64,000 nt of DNA, taken from contig JARLFX010000388.1 in the NCBI GenBank assembly GCA_031296355.1, forward strand, positions 124,001-188,000, in the 5' to 3' direction. Positions within the stretch are counted from its first letter, which is position 1, and the number at the start of each line of letters is the position of its first letter. Source of the DNA: Acidobacteriaceae bacterium (GTDB lineage: Bacteria > Acidobacteriota > Terriglobia > Terriglobales > Acidobacteriaceae). Below the pieces are notes generated by a model. That model was not told where the DNA came from. It did not search any database and saw only the letters and a program-made list of their open reading frames with translations. Position numbers and translations under genes: made by a program. Below are positions 18,229 to 26,234 of this stretch, one piece after another.

Positions 18229-18302
18229 GCGTCTACCGCTTCAGTGATTGAGCCCTTTTCCCATTCCATCCCTCGATGGGAGGACAGAACCTGCGCGGGC
18301 GA

Positions 18303-19658
18303 TTAGTGCGCATGTTCGGAAACGGCGTTGTCTGCACGGAATCCCGGCAGAGCAATACGTTCTGGATCTTCGACCGGCAGTTGGTCCCGTTGCCGGACCA
18401 ACTGCGCCACTTTTTGTTGTTGGCGTGCCTGCGACGCCTTCTTGAGCTGCTGAAAGCGAGTCAGAGCATCCTGTGCCTCAGCAGTCCGGTGCAATTTGCG
18501 ATACACCTGCGCCAGCTTGTAATAGGAACTGATGGCCCGATCATTTTCCGGATCGGCAGCGATGGCCGCCTTGTAGTGGCGAATCGCTTCGTCGTCGTGA
18601 TCCAGTTCGGACAGACCGCCGGCGAGATAGTAGTGCGCGTCGGTGAGCGAAGGGTCTTCGCGCAGCGCACCGGCCAGCAAGCTTATGCCTTCGGCCGTGT
18701 GACTCCGCCTCACGAGCAGGCAGCCGAGCTTGTAAAGTGCCGTCGCATTATGCGGATCGATAGCCAGTTCCGCACGATAGGCGGCGATGGCGTCGTCGAA
18801 CTGGCTGGCAATCCAGTATTGGTCTGCCAACTCTTCGTGCACGCCTGGTTGATGGGGCGCGACCTGAACGGCCAGGACAAACTCCGCAATCGCGCTGCTC
18901 GAGTTATAGGACTTGGCGAGGGCTTCGCCGAGAACCTGGTGGACACGAACCGAGTTGCTGTCGAGCTTGAACATGGCATCGTAGGACGCATTGGCAACGA
19001 GCAGGTAGGCCCGGCCACGGTGATAGAGGATGTCCACATTCTTCGGGTCGAGGGCATAGGCGCGGTCGAGCGGCGCAATGGCCGCCTCAGCCTGCCCGTG
19101 GGCCAGGCGGCAGACGCCCAGCCACATCCAGGCCTGGGCGCTGCGCGGGTCGATGTGCGTTTCGCGCTCCACGGCAGCTTCCGCCTCCGGAAAGTGATTC
19201 ATCCGGTACTCGGTGATGCCTAGAAAGAGGTTGGCTCCACGCAGGGCAGGGTTCAGGTGCAGAGCTTTTTGGAAAGAAACGCGGGCCTCGTCGAGCTCCC
19301 CGGCCTGTTCCTGCGCGAGGCCCAGATTCAAATAGCCCTCGGCAAGCTCAGGCTGCGCGCGCACAACGGCTGAATAAAGCTCAACCGCAGCCTTGAAGTT
19401 TCCGGAGGCCATTGCTTGCATGCCCTTTCTTATCTGCTCGCTAACTTGCGCTGAAGGGCTTGCCTGCGTCTGTGCGTACACGAGAGCAGGCCGTTGCATC
19501 AGAAGACCGATGAAAACAAAGCACTGGAGAAGAATCGAGAGCCTGAACCAGCCCGCCCCATGCAACGAGCGTCCGAAGCGCAGAAGGCGCGACTCCGGCA
19601 CTGCCGATGGGTAGATCCTAGGCAAAAGTTCCATGCGTACTCGATGCCAAATCGTCAT
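18303..19658 (-). CDS. TPR protein of the arabinan locus
   Basis: 451 residues from the ATG at 19658, preceded by a GGAAAG. A basic N-terminus and one hydrophobic segment (about 33-55) act as signal anchor or signal peptide, so the bulk is periplasmic. From about residue 70 to 430 it is built of tetratricopeptide repeats ('AVELYSAVVRAQPELAEGYL', 'GCLLVRRSHTAEGISLLAGA'). It ends in a Gln/Lys-rich tail. No enzyme motif is seen. Position and strand place it as the first gene of the receptor-GH43 set, and it shares an operator type with the receptor. In acidobacteria such TPR proteins often accompany Oar-like receptors; a scaffolding role is an inference. Confidence 0.75.
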   Translation of the reverse strand: MTIWHRVRMELLPRIYPSAVPESRLLRFGRSLHGAGWFRLSILLQCFVFIGLLMQRPALVYAQTQASPSAQVSEQIRKGMQAMASGNFKAAVELYSAVVRAQPELAEGYLNLGLAQEQAGELDEARVSFQKALHLNPALRGANLFLGITEYRMNHFPEAEAAVERETHIDPRSAQAWMWLGVCRLAHGQAEAAIAPLDRAYALDPKNVDILYHRGRAYLLVANASYDAMFKLDSNSVRVHQVLGEALAKSYNSSSAIAEFVLAVQVAPHQPGVHEELADQYWIASQFDDAIAAYRAELAIDPHNATALYKLGCLLVRRSHTAEGISLLAGALREDPSLTDAHYYLAGGLSELDHDDEAIRHYKAAIAADPENDRAISSYYKLAQVYRKLHRTAEAQDALTRFQQLKKASQARQQQKVAQLVRQRDQLPVEDPERIALPGFRADNAVSEHAH

Positions 19659-19678
19659 GATACTTTCCGCTTGGAAAA

Positions 19679-19692
19679 GGTAAGCGTTTGCT
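19679..19692. promoter_or_regulatory. LacI-family-like operator before the TPR gene
   Basis: GGTAAGCGTTTGCT matches the G-N-A-A-N-C-G-N-T-T-N-C core exactly and lies 20 bp upstream of the TPR start codon at 19658. It is the second member of a pair with 18215-18228. Confidence 0.55.
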
Positions 19693-19914
19693 GTGGTTAC
19701 AGAAAATCTGCCTTTTCTCAAGCGGCAGAATCAAAACACTGACATTCAACGGGTGTAAAGAACTTAACGGCTCAGAAGGACGTTACGTGGCAATACTCGT
19801 TTATATTGAATGAGTTATGCGGTTAAAAATGCGCAACCGAACGGGCACGTTACGCGGTGCTTTGCCATGCAGAAGCGTTGTATAGTACTTGCTTGAAGGA
19901 TTCTTGATCGCAAG

Positions 19915-21879
19915 ATGGCTAACGTCGTAACCGGTTCACCACCTACGAAGGACAATGCTCTATCTCCCGAGCAGGCTGAGGTGGTACGCAAACACCTGCA
20001 AGCGATTGTGGACAGCAGTTCTTTCGCTAACAGCAAACGGACGCAGAGTTTCCTCCGTCTGATTGTCACGCGCGCCTTGCAGGGCGACCTCGATAGTCTG
20101 CACGAACGGATGATCGGAGCGGAGTTGTTTGGCCGGCCGCTGGACTATGACACCGGCAGCGACTCGGTGGTGCGCGTGCGGGCCAGCGAAGTACGCAAGA
20201 AGCTGGCGCAGTACTACCGGGAAGAGTGCGCGGCTCAGCAGCCTCCGGTCCGGATCGAGTTGCCCAGCGGGTCTTATGTGCCCAGATTTCACTTTTTGAA
20301 TGCGCAGGGCGAGTCGTTGGAGGCTGCGGGTCAAGGCGCTGCCGCGCGGCTGGCAGGTCGACAGGAGTCTGTTTCCGCTGCAAGCGCGGACACACCGGCA
20401 CAGAGACGGTCGATGCCAATCATTTCCGTCATTGTTGCGATCTCCTGCGTGCTGTTGGTAGCCGTAGGATTCTTCGGATTCCAGCGATGGCAGCAGGACC
20501 AGAGCACCCGCAAGGGCATACGCTCGATCGCAATTCTGCCGCTCAAGAATCTTTCCGGCGATCCGGCACAAGACTACTTTGCCGACGGCATGACCGAGGA
20601 GCTTATCAACGATCTCGGGCAGGTATCCACGGTGCGCGTCATCTCTCTTACTTCGTCGATGAGTTACAAAGGCACGAAGAAGACATTGCCGGAGATAGCG
20701 CGCGAGCTTTCCGTCGAGGGAGTGGTAGAGGGAGGCGTGCTGCGCGATGGGAATCAGGTGCGCATCAGCGCGCAACTGATCGACGCGCTCTCGGACCGTC
20801 CTATCTGGGCGCAGACATATGTGCGCAATCTGTCGGGCGCCACGGCGTGGCAGGGTGAGATAGCCCAGGCAATTGCCGAGGAGATCCGCACCAAAGTCAC
20901 GCCGCAGGAGCAGGCCCGGCTCTCGCGGAGCGAGCCCGTCGACCCACAGGCGCAGGATCTTTATCTACATGGGATTCTGTTGAGGAACAACGGCGACTGT
21001 CCAAACGCTGTCGGTTATTTCGATAAAGCAATCGCACGCAGCCCAAGCTATGCGAAGGCGCACTCCGCTTTGGCCAGTTGTTATGGAATGATGGGCGAGA
21101 CCGGGCACATGAATTACCAGGATGCCTTTTCGCGGCAGAAGAGGGAAGCCCAGACCGCGATTGCATTGGACGACTCGCTATCAGAGGCGCACGCCGAGCT
21201 TGCCAACACGGCGATGACTCTGGACTGGAACTGGTCGTTAGCGCAGTCGGAGTTCCAGCGCGCGCTTACAATCAATCCGAGTTCGGCGACCAATCATGAG
21301 AAATACGCTTTCTACCTTGTGCGCACGGGTAAGGTGCATGACGCGCTGACCGAGGTGGAGCACGGCGTCGATCTCGATCCCGTTTCAGGCAGCAGCTTTC
21401 ACTCCGAAGGCTTCATCTATTACTTTTCCCGGCAATATGACCAGGCACTGGAAGTGGCGCGAACCGGCCGCGGTCTCAAGATCAACCTGTATGACTGGAA
21501 TCTTCTGCTCGGGGCCATCTACGCGGAGAAGAATATGTACCGCGAGTCGATCGGCGCCTTTCTCGCGGCCGGGGAAGGGCCTTACATCTGGGGCCACCTG
21601 GGCAACGCGTATGCGCGCGCGGGGCAGGAATCGGCGGCGCGACAAGAGATTGCACGGCTGCAAGACTACGTAAGCAGAGAGGGAATTGGGCGCTACGAGA
21701 TTGCGCTGGTATATGCCGGACTCGGCGAGAAATCCAAGGCCTTTGAATGGCTGGAAGATGCCTACCGTGCGCATGATGTCGGCCTCGTCTATTTGAAGGT
21801 CGATCCCTGCCTGGATTCGTTGCGCTCCGATCCGCGCTTCAAGGATCTTCTGCGGCGTGTGGGCTTGGCCGAAAACTGA
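19915..21879 (+). CDS. Membrane-anchored TPR protein with DNA-binding-like N-terminus and TolB/FlgO-like domain
   Basis: 654 residues. Residues about 15-125 resemble the winged-helix-like region seen at the N-terminus of some CyaH/CadC-type proteins: 'IGAELFGRPLDYDTGSDSVV', then 'RASEVRKKLAQYY' and 'RIELPSGSYVPRF'. One transmembrane helix follows (about 167-189). Residues 203-330 are a FlgO/TolB-N-like domain ('SIAILPLKNLSGD', 'FADGMTEELINDL'), and TPR repeats fill 340-654. This architecture, common in acidobacteria, suggests a membrane-integrated one-component regulator; DNA binding is inferred. No cyclase catalytic motif is present. It is divergent from the TPR gene and convergent with the second TonB receptor. 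Confidence 0.72.
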   Translation: MANVVTGSPPTKDNALSPEQAEVVRKHLQAIVDSSSFANSKRTQSFLRLIVTRALQGDLDSLHERMIGAELFGRPLDYDTGSDSVVRVRASEVRKKLAQYYREECAAQQPPVRIELPSGSYVPRFHFLNAQGESLEAAGQGAAARLAGRQESVSAASADTPAQRRSMPIISVIVAISCVLLVAVGFFGFQRWQQDQSTRKGIRSIAILPLKNLSGDPAQDYFADGMTEELINDLGQVSTVRVISLTSSMSYKGTKKTLPEIARELSVEGVVEGGVLRDGNQVRISAQLIDALSDRPIWAQTYVRNLSGATAWQGEIAQAIAEEIRTKVTPQEQARLSRSEPVDPQAQDLYLHGILLRNNGDCPNAVGYFDKAIARSPSYAKAHSALASCYGMMGETGHMNYQDAFSRQKREAQTAIALDDSLSEAHAELANTAMTLDWNWSLAQSEFQRALTINPSSATNHEKYAFYLVRTGKVHDALTEVEHGVDLDPVSGSSFHSEGFIYYFSRQYDQALEVARTGRGLKINLYDWNLLLGAIYAEKNMYRESIGAFLAAGEGPYIWGHLGNAYARAGQESAARQEIARLQDYVSREGIGRYEIALVYAGLGEKSKAFEWLEDAYRAHDVGLVYLKVDPCLDSLRSDPRFKDLLRRVGLAEN

Positions 21880-21980
21880 ATAGAACAAAGCGGCACCAAT
21901 GACAAATCCTTCCGGGAAAGCCTCCAAAAGGATATCGAGCGTTTTCACTTTGCCAAGGAATCAGTGGTGCGCCGTAACTT

Positions 21981-22014
21981 ATAAAAAGAAGAGCCGCGTT
22001 GCCACGGCTCTTCT
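21981..22014 (-). terminator. Intrinsic terminator of the second TonB receptor
   Basis: On the minus strand a perfect 10-bp stem (AGAAGAGCCG at 21987-21996, complement at 22005-22014) with an 8-nt loop is followed by five T (21982-21987 region). It directly follows the receptor stop codon. Confidence 0.88.
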
Positions 22015-22031
22015 AGCAGCCGGTTGCAAAC

Positions 22032-25000
22032 CTAAAAGGTGAACCCTCCTTGGAATGTGATCTGGCGCTGCTGGCCGCTCTCGAGTGAGTCGAAGGTTCC
22101 GTACTGGCTGATGAACTGATTGCCTCCCGCTTCGGAGATGTTGCCGCTGGGAACCAGAAACTGAGGATGGTTGAAGATGTTCGAAATCTGTGTAATGAAG
22201 TTGAAGTGAACACGCTCGGTGATCGCCGTGCTCTTGGTGATCGACAAGTGCGTCTGATAGAGGTGCTGGCCCTCCAGGCTGTTCGGCCGCGCATCGCCGA
22301 AGTGGCCCGTGGCCGGCACTGCGAAGGCCGCGGTGTTGAACCAGTTGGTGTAGCTCTTGCCACCGGGAACAGCGTTGGGGTCGCCGACCAAGTCCGGTAG
22401 CCCACCGTACGTTCCCGTATTCGACGGGTCCGAGCCACTGAATGCCGGCGAAAATCCTAGCCCCGAGGCCATGTAGGTCAGCGCGCTGAGCGACCATCCG
22501 CCGGCGATGCGGTCGACCGCAGGCCCACTGTTCGCCAGCAACTTCTGACCTTTGCCGAATGGCAGCGCCCACACCACATTGGCCGAGGCGTAATTGCGGC
22601 GCGTCTGACCGTCGTTGGCCCAGTGCCCAAGCACATCGTAAGGATTCTCAGTGTCAAGGTAGTCGTCAAGACTCTCAGTATAGGAGTAGCTTCCGCTGAA
22701 GGTCACGCTGCCCACTCTGCGCTTGACTTCGGCTTGGAGCGAGTTGAACCGCGAACTCCCGTCGAAGCGCAGCATGGTCGTATCGACGAACTGCTTGTAG
22801 GGCCTCATGTCCGAGGTAAAGTCCGTGCCGCTTGGCTCCGGAAGATTCGTGTTGATCGTGTAGTTCAGATTGCTGCCGCGCGAGCCCAGATACGACAGTC
22901 GGAATCCAATGTCTGAAATCTGACGCTCATAGGTAAGGCTGTACTGCTGCAAATAGCCGTGCTTCACGTTGCGCGGATAGCCGAAGACGCTCTGGCTGGG
23001 CACGATGGCACTGGCGGTACTGGACGGATAAGGATCGGGAAATTGCAGCAGCGGCGTAGTCCCTGAGCTCACAACGTTGTAATACACTTCGCTGATGGAG
23101 AATGGGCCGGTAGCTCCCAACTGCGGCTCGATGGGCATGAAGTTATTGAGTGCCCCTGCGCTATCAAATCGCGTGGTGAAGATGCCGTAACCAGCGCGAA
23201 GAACCGACTTGTCGTCAATGGCATATGCAACGCCAATTCGCGGAACGATGTTGCCTTTCGGCGCAACTGCGCGCACCGAGCCCGAAGTAACGGTAATGGT
23301 CGACGGATACAACGCACTGACCTTTGAGATACCACTGGGGTCGACGATCACATCGCCCGTGCTCGGATCCCAGTTATACATCAGGTGGTCGCCCGCATTG
23401 GGCGTTCCGTAGAAGTCCCAACGCACGCCGTAGTTCAACGTAAGCTTATGCGACAGCTTGTAGGTGTCTTCCGCATAGAGCCCGTACTCGGTCAGGTCTT
23501 GCGTGCGGTTGGACAAAGGATTTACGCGCTGGTCCGACTGCGGCAGGCCCAGCAGAAAGTCCGCGTAGGCGCTGCCCGTAATCGATCCGTCGAAAGTGAA
23601 GGTTCCATAGTTGGGCACAACGCCATAGAAGTTATGGTAGCGTTCTACGCTGCCGCCAAACTTGAGCGTATGTCTGCCATATTGCCAGTCAACCGTGTCA
23701 TTGATGTTGAAAATCTTGTTATTCGCCTTCACACCACCGGAAACATCACTCAGCGAAGTTAGGCCGGAGATATCGACCTCAGGAAAACCCTGGCCGGTGA
23801 GGCCGCTCGGGTTAGCGCCTTCAAGACCGATGTCTGTCAATACTTTGTTGCCATCCGGGGGCGTCACGCCTCCCAGGGACTGCCCGTCCACAACGTGATC
23901 GGTAGAGAATCCCAGGCGCAGGTTGTTGACGATCGCGGCGGAGAAGATGTGCGTATCGCCGGCGGCCCACTGCTGGTGATGCCGCATACGCGTCCAGATC
24001 AGCGACGGCAGGCCGTTGTTCAGCACATAGGGCGTGCGGCGCATCATCCAGCGCACGAAGATCGAATTGTTCTTGCTGATGCTGTGATCCACGCGAACGA
24101 TGGGCCAGTCTCCCTGGAACAAATCGCTATTGAAAGGGAAGTGGTACTCGTAGTTATTTACGGTTGTGCCGTTGTCAATGTTCGAGGATGGAAAATAGCT
24201 GCTCTGGATCGCCCTGGCAACCGAACTGATGCGGTCGTCGGTGATGGTGTTGTCCGTGAAAGGCTCGCCGGTGGTGGGATCGATGATGGTCGTCGAAAAG
24301 ACGCCTTGACGCCAAGCGCCGGAGGGCACACTGGATAGGAACATGGTGCCCAGCGGAATCCGCTGGGCGAACCAGCCGGCATAAAAGAATGTGCGATTCT
24401 TCCAGATGGGGCCTCCGGCTTCGATATCCCACTCATGCTGTAGATAAGGCGTCTTGCTGGTATCGAAGTACGGCGTCGAGTCGAAGAGCGAATCGTAGAT
24501 GCGGTACGTCGCCTTGCCGTGAAGATCGTTCGTGCCGCGCTTGGTCACCTGGTTCATCTGAAAAGGAACCGGGCTTTCCGCCGGGGCGTTGAACAGCGTT
24601 GCCGACACCTGCTCGTAGAAGTTGGCATTGTTGTTCTGGATGCCTTGCAGGTCGTTTGGAATGCCGTCAAAGGTCTGTGTCTGTTGCGACGCTTCTTCGC
24701 CGTCGGCAACCGGAGGATAGGTGCCGCCCTGCACTCCGGCCAATGTTGTCAACTGATACCAGGTGCTGGGGTATATCGTCACCTGCGGCGACTGATCGTG
24801 CTGCTCGGCGATGAACAGATCCGAGATGTCGGCTGACTCCGTGCTGATCACGGCGGCTCCGGCCAAGACCTTGACCTCTTCCACGGTTTGTCCCAGGTCG
24901 AGTGAGGCATCCAGGCGGCGCACCTGACCGCTGTCGAGAATCACGTTTTGCGCGATGAAGAGCTTGAAACCGGGCGCGCTACAGCGAAGCTCATAGTTTC

Positions 25001-25223
25001 CGGGTTTGATTTCGTTGAATTCAAAGTCACCGGTGCTCTGGGTCGTCACCGATCGCACCATCTGACCCGTATTCGGTTCCAACAAAGTGACTTGCGCGCC
25101 AACAACAACGGAACCGGAATGGTCCGTCACCGTGCCTCGCAGCGTTGCGTTAAACGTCTGGGCAGAAGCGCACCAACCTGTGATAACCACCAGCGAGAGA
25201 ACGAGACAAAGCCGTCGAAGCAC
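22032..25223 (-). CDS. Oar-like TonB-dependent receptor
   Basis: 1063 residues from a GTG at 25223, chosen because AGGAG (25231-25235) lies 7 nt upstream and the signal peptide 'VLRRLCLVLSLVVITGW..ASAQ' then begins at once; an upstream in-frame extension looks non-coding. Domains: carboxypeptidase-regulatory-like (about 25-110, 'LRGTVTDHSGSVVVGAQVTL'), plug region about 130-230 ('TQTFDGIPNDLQGIQ'), then a long barrel ending in 'ITFQGGFTF', with the terminal aromatic residue expected for outer-membrane insertion. No hydrolase gene is next to it, so the substrate is unknown. It stands alone with its own terminator, convergent with the TPR regulator-like gene. Confidence 0.88.
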   Translation of the reverse strand: MLRRLCLVLSLVVITGWCASAQTFNATLRGTVTDHSGSVVVGAQVTLLEPNTGQMVRSVTTQSTGDFEFNEIKPGNYELRCSAPGFKLFIAQNVILDSGQVRRLDASLDLGQTVEEVKVLAGAAVISTESADISDLFIAEQHDQSPQVTIYPSTWYQLTTLAGVQGGTYPPVADGEEASQQTQTFDGIPNDLQGIQNNNANFYEQVSATLFNAPAESPVPFQMNQVTKRGTNDLHGKATYRIYDSLFDSTPYFDTSKTPYLQHEWDIEAGGPIWKNRTFFYAGWFAQRIPLGTMFLSSVPSGAWRQGVFSTTIIDPTTGEPFTDNTITDDRISSVARAIQSSYFPSSNIDNGTTVNNYEYHFPFNSDLFQGDWPIVRVDHSISKNNSIFVRWMMRRTPYVLNNGLPSLIWTRMRHHQQWAAGDTHIFSAAIVNNLRLGFSTDHVVDGQSLGGVTPPDGNKVLTDIGLEGANPSGLTGQGFPEVDISGLTSLSDVSGGVKANNKIFNINDTVDWQYGRHTLKFGGSVERYHNFYGVVPNYGTFTFDGSITGSAYADFLLGLPQSDQRVNPLSNRTQDLTEYGLYAEDTYKLSHKLTLNYGVRWDFYGTPNAGDHLMYNWDPSTGDVIVDPSGISKVSALYPSTITVTSGSVRAVAPKGNIVPRIGVAYAIDDKSVLRAGYGIFTTRFDSAGALNNFMPIEPQLGATGPFSISEVYYNVVSSGTTPLLQFPDPYPSSTASAIVPSQSVFGYPRNVKHGYLQQYSLTYERQISDIGFRLSYLGSRGSNLNYTINTNLPEPSGTDFTSDMRPYKQFVDTTMLRFDGSSRFNSLQAEVKRRVGSVTFSGSYSYTESLDDYLDTENPYDVLGHWANDGQTRRNYASANVVWALPFGKGQKLLANSGPAVDRIAGGWSLSALTYMASGLGFSPAFSGSDPSNTGTYGGLPDLVGDPNAVPGGKSYTNWFNTAAFAVPATGHFGDARPNSLEGQHLYQTHLSITKSTAITERVHFNFITQISNIFNHPQFLVPSGNISEAGGNQFISQYGTFDSLESGQQRQITFQGGFTF

Positions 25224-25612
25224 CGTGAGTCTCCTTGAAAAGTTGCGCTGCCCGGGCTCCGTATTTCTGGGCTGGAACCGAGGCAACTCAAACTGGATAT
25301 GTCTTGCTGAAGCCGTTGAACAGGTGCGGCCACTGGCATCCTGAAAATGCACCAACCGCAGAGCGGGAGCCCATGAACGTCAACAAAAGAAACTGAACGA
25401 TTGTTTTATTAGATTCTAATGAATGTCAATAGGTAATTAACGAAATGAAACACAAATAAAATCCCTATATGCGAAGTAGAACGAAAATGACAGAGTGCGT
25501 GCGGTCAGCGCCGTAGAGGAAATTCCCCCCCCCTACCTGCATTGACGCATTCCTGCCGCAGCTTTCATTTTCAGAACAAGAATGCGTTCATTCCAGCTTT
25601 ACCGATAAAGCG

Positions 25613-25648
25613 TCGACACTTTCGACACTTTCGACACTTCCTCGACAC
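25613..25648. promoter_or_regulatory. Four phased TGTCGA repeats, candidate enhancer (UAS)
   Basis: TCGACAC occurs at 25613, 25622, 25631 and 25642, i.e. spacings of 9, 9 and 11 bp, close to one helical turn each (TGTCGA on the other strand). The array lies about 95-130 bp upstream of the -24 element, the usual distance for an activator of sigma-54 promoters, with an AT-rich, bend-prone segment between. The FhlA-like activator encoded at 34759-36918 is the natural candidate ligand. Confidence 0.6.
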
Positions 25649-25740
25649 ATGTACGCCGCAGGATCGCAAACGAAGAAGAAGATTTTTCTCTATGTATTTC
25701 AATATAAACAACTTGAAATTCGTCGCAAAAAAGCGTCTTT

Positions 25741-25756
25741 TGGCATGTGAGTTGCT
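25741..25756 (+). promoter_or_regulatory. Sigma-54 (-24/-12) promoter
   Basis: TGGCATGTGAGTTGCT matches the RpoN consensus TGGCAC-N5-TTGC[AT] at all key positions except the final C of the -24 box; GG and GC are 10 bp apart as required. It points toward the cytochrome-hydrogenase operon. Confidence 0.7.
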
Positions 25757-26234
25757 TAATAAGAGAATGCCGAGGTCGAAGTTGACCGTGTTTGTCCTTT
25801 CATGGCGTGCGGCCGAGAGGATCTCCTGGCCGCGAAGGAAACACGCCAGGCGATGAGAGTTGAGGAAGTTTTGCTGTACATGCGTAAACGCGTTCTCACA
25901 GTTTGCCGCCAGATTCGTGGTGTAGTTGGTCGGGCTTTTCGGCCGCTGCGCAGGTTGCGAATGGGGTTTCGGCGCGGTCCAGGAGAATGTGGCAGCAAAA
26001 GCAAGTTCACTCGCTCCGTCCGCAGATGGGATTCCGGGACGCTCCTCAAAGCACACACAATATTGGATCGCGCGCTGGACGGATTTGCGTTGGCCATGGC
26101 AGCACACTGGCCCTCACCAGAAATGGCAAGGGCAGGATGTCGGTATATGCCAACAAGCTTACCGGTGCTCAGATCGATAGGTTGTTACTTGCATCCACAC
26201 ATTGCAGAAAAAATAAAAACGAGACAAGGTGCAC

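Larger units (their letters stand above)
25224..26234. other. Non-coding control region before the hydrogenase locus
   Basis: About 1 kb between the divergent TonB receptor and cytochrome c genes without a convincing gene. It holds a nine-C homopolymer (25525-25533), four phased TCGACAC repeats (25613-25648), an AT-rich stretch (about 25681-25740) and a -24/-12 promoter (25741-25756). If that promoter is used, the leader to the cytochrome start is about 470 nt. Open frames in the leader show no family resemblance or sensible ribosome-binding site. Confidence 0.6.

Noticed and set aside
19915..21879. TPR protein considered as adenylate cyclase
   Set aside because: No class III cyclase catalytic motif is present; only the N-terminal and TPR parts resemble CyaH/CadC-type proteins.
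25525..25533. Run of nine C considered as a phase-variable tract
   Set aside because: It is intergenic, about 300 bp from either start codon and outside any promoter box I can see.
25613..25648. Short repeats considered as a CRISPR remnant
   Set aside because: Units are 7-9 bp with 2-4 bp between, far below CRISPR repeat and spacer sizes.
26097..26112. Second -24/-12-like sequence TGGCAGCACACTGGCC closer to the cytochrome gene
   Set aside because: Spacing fits but the -12 box is TGGC rather than TTGC, and it lacks nearby repeats; the site at 25741 is better.
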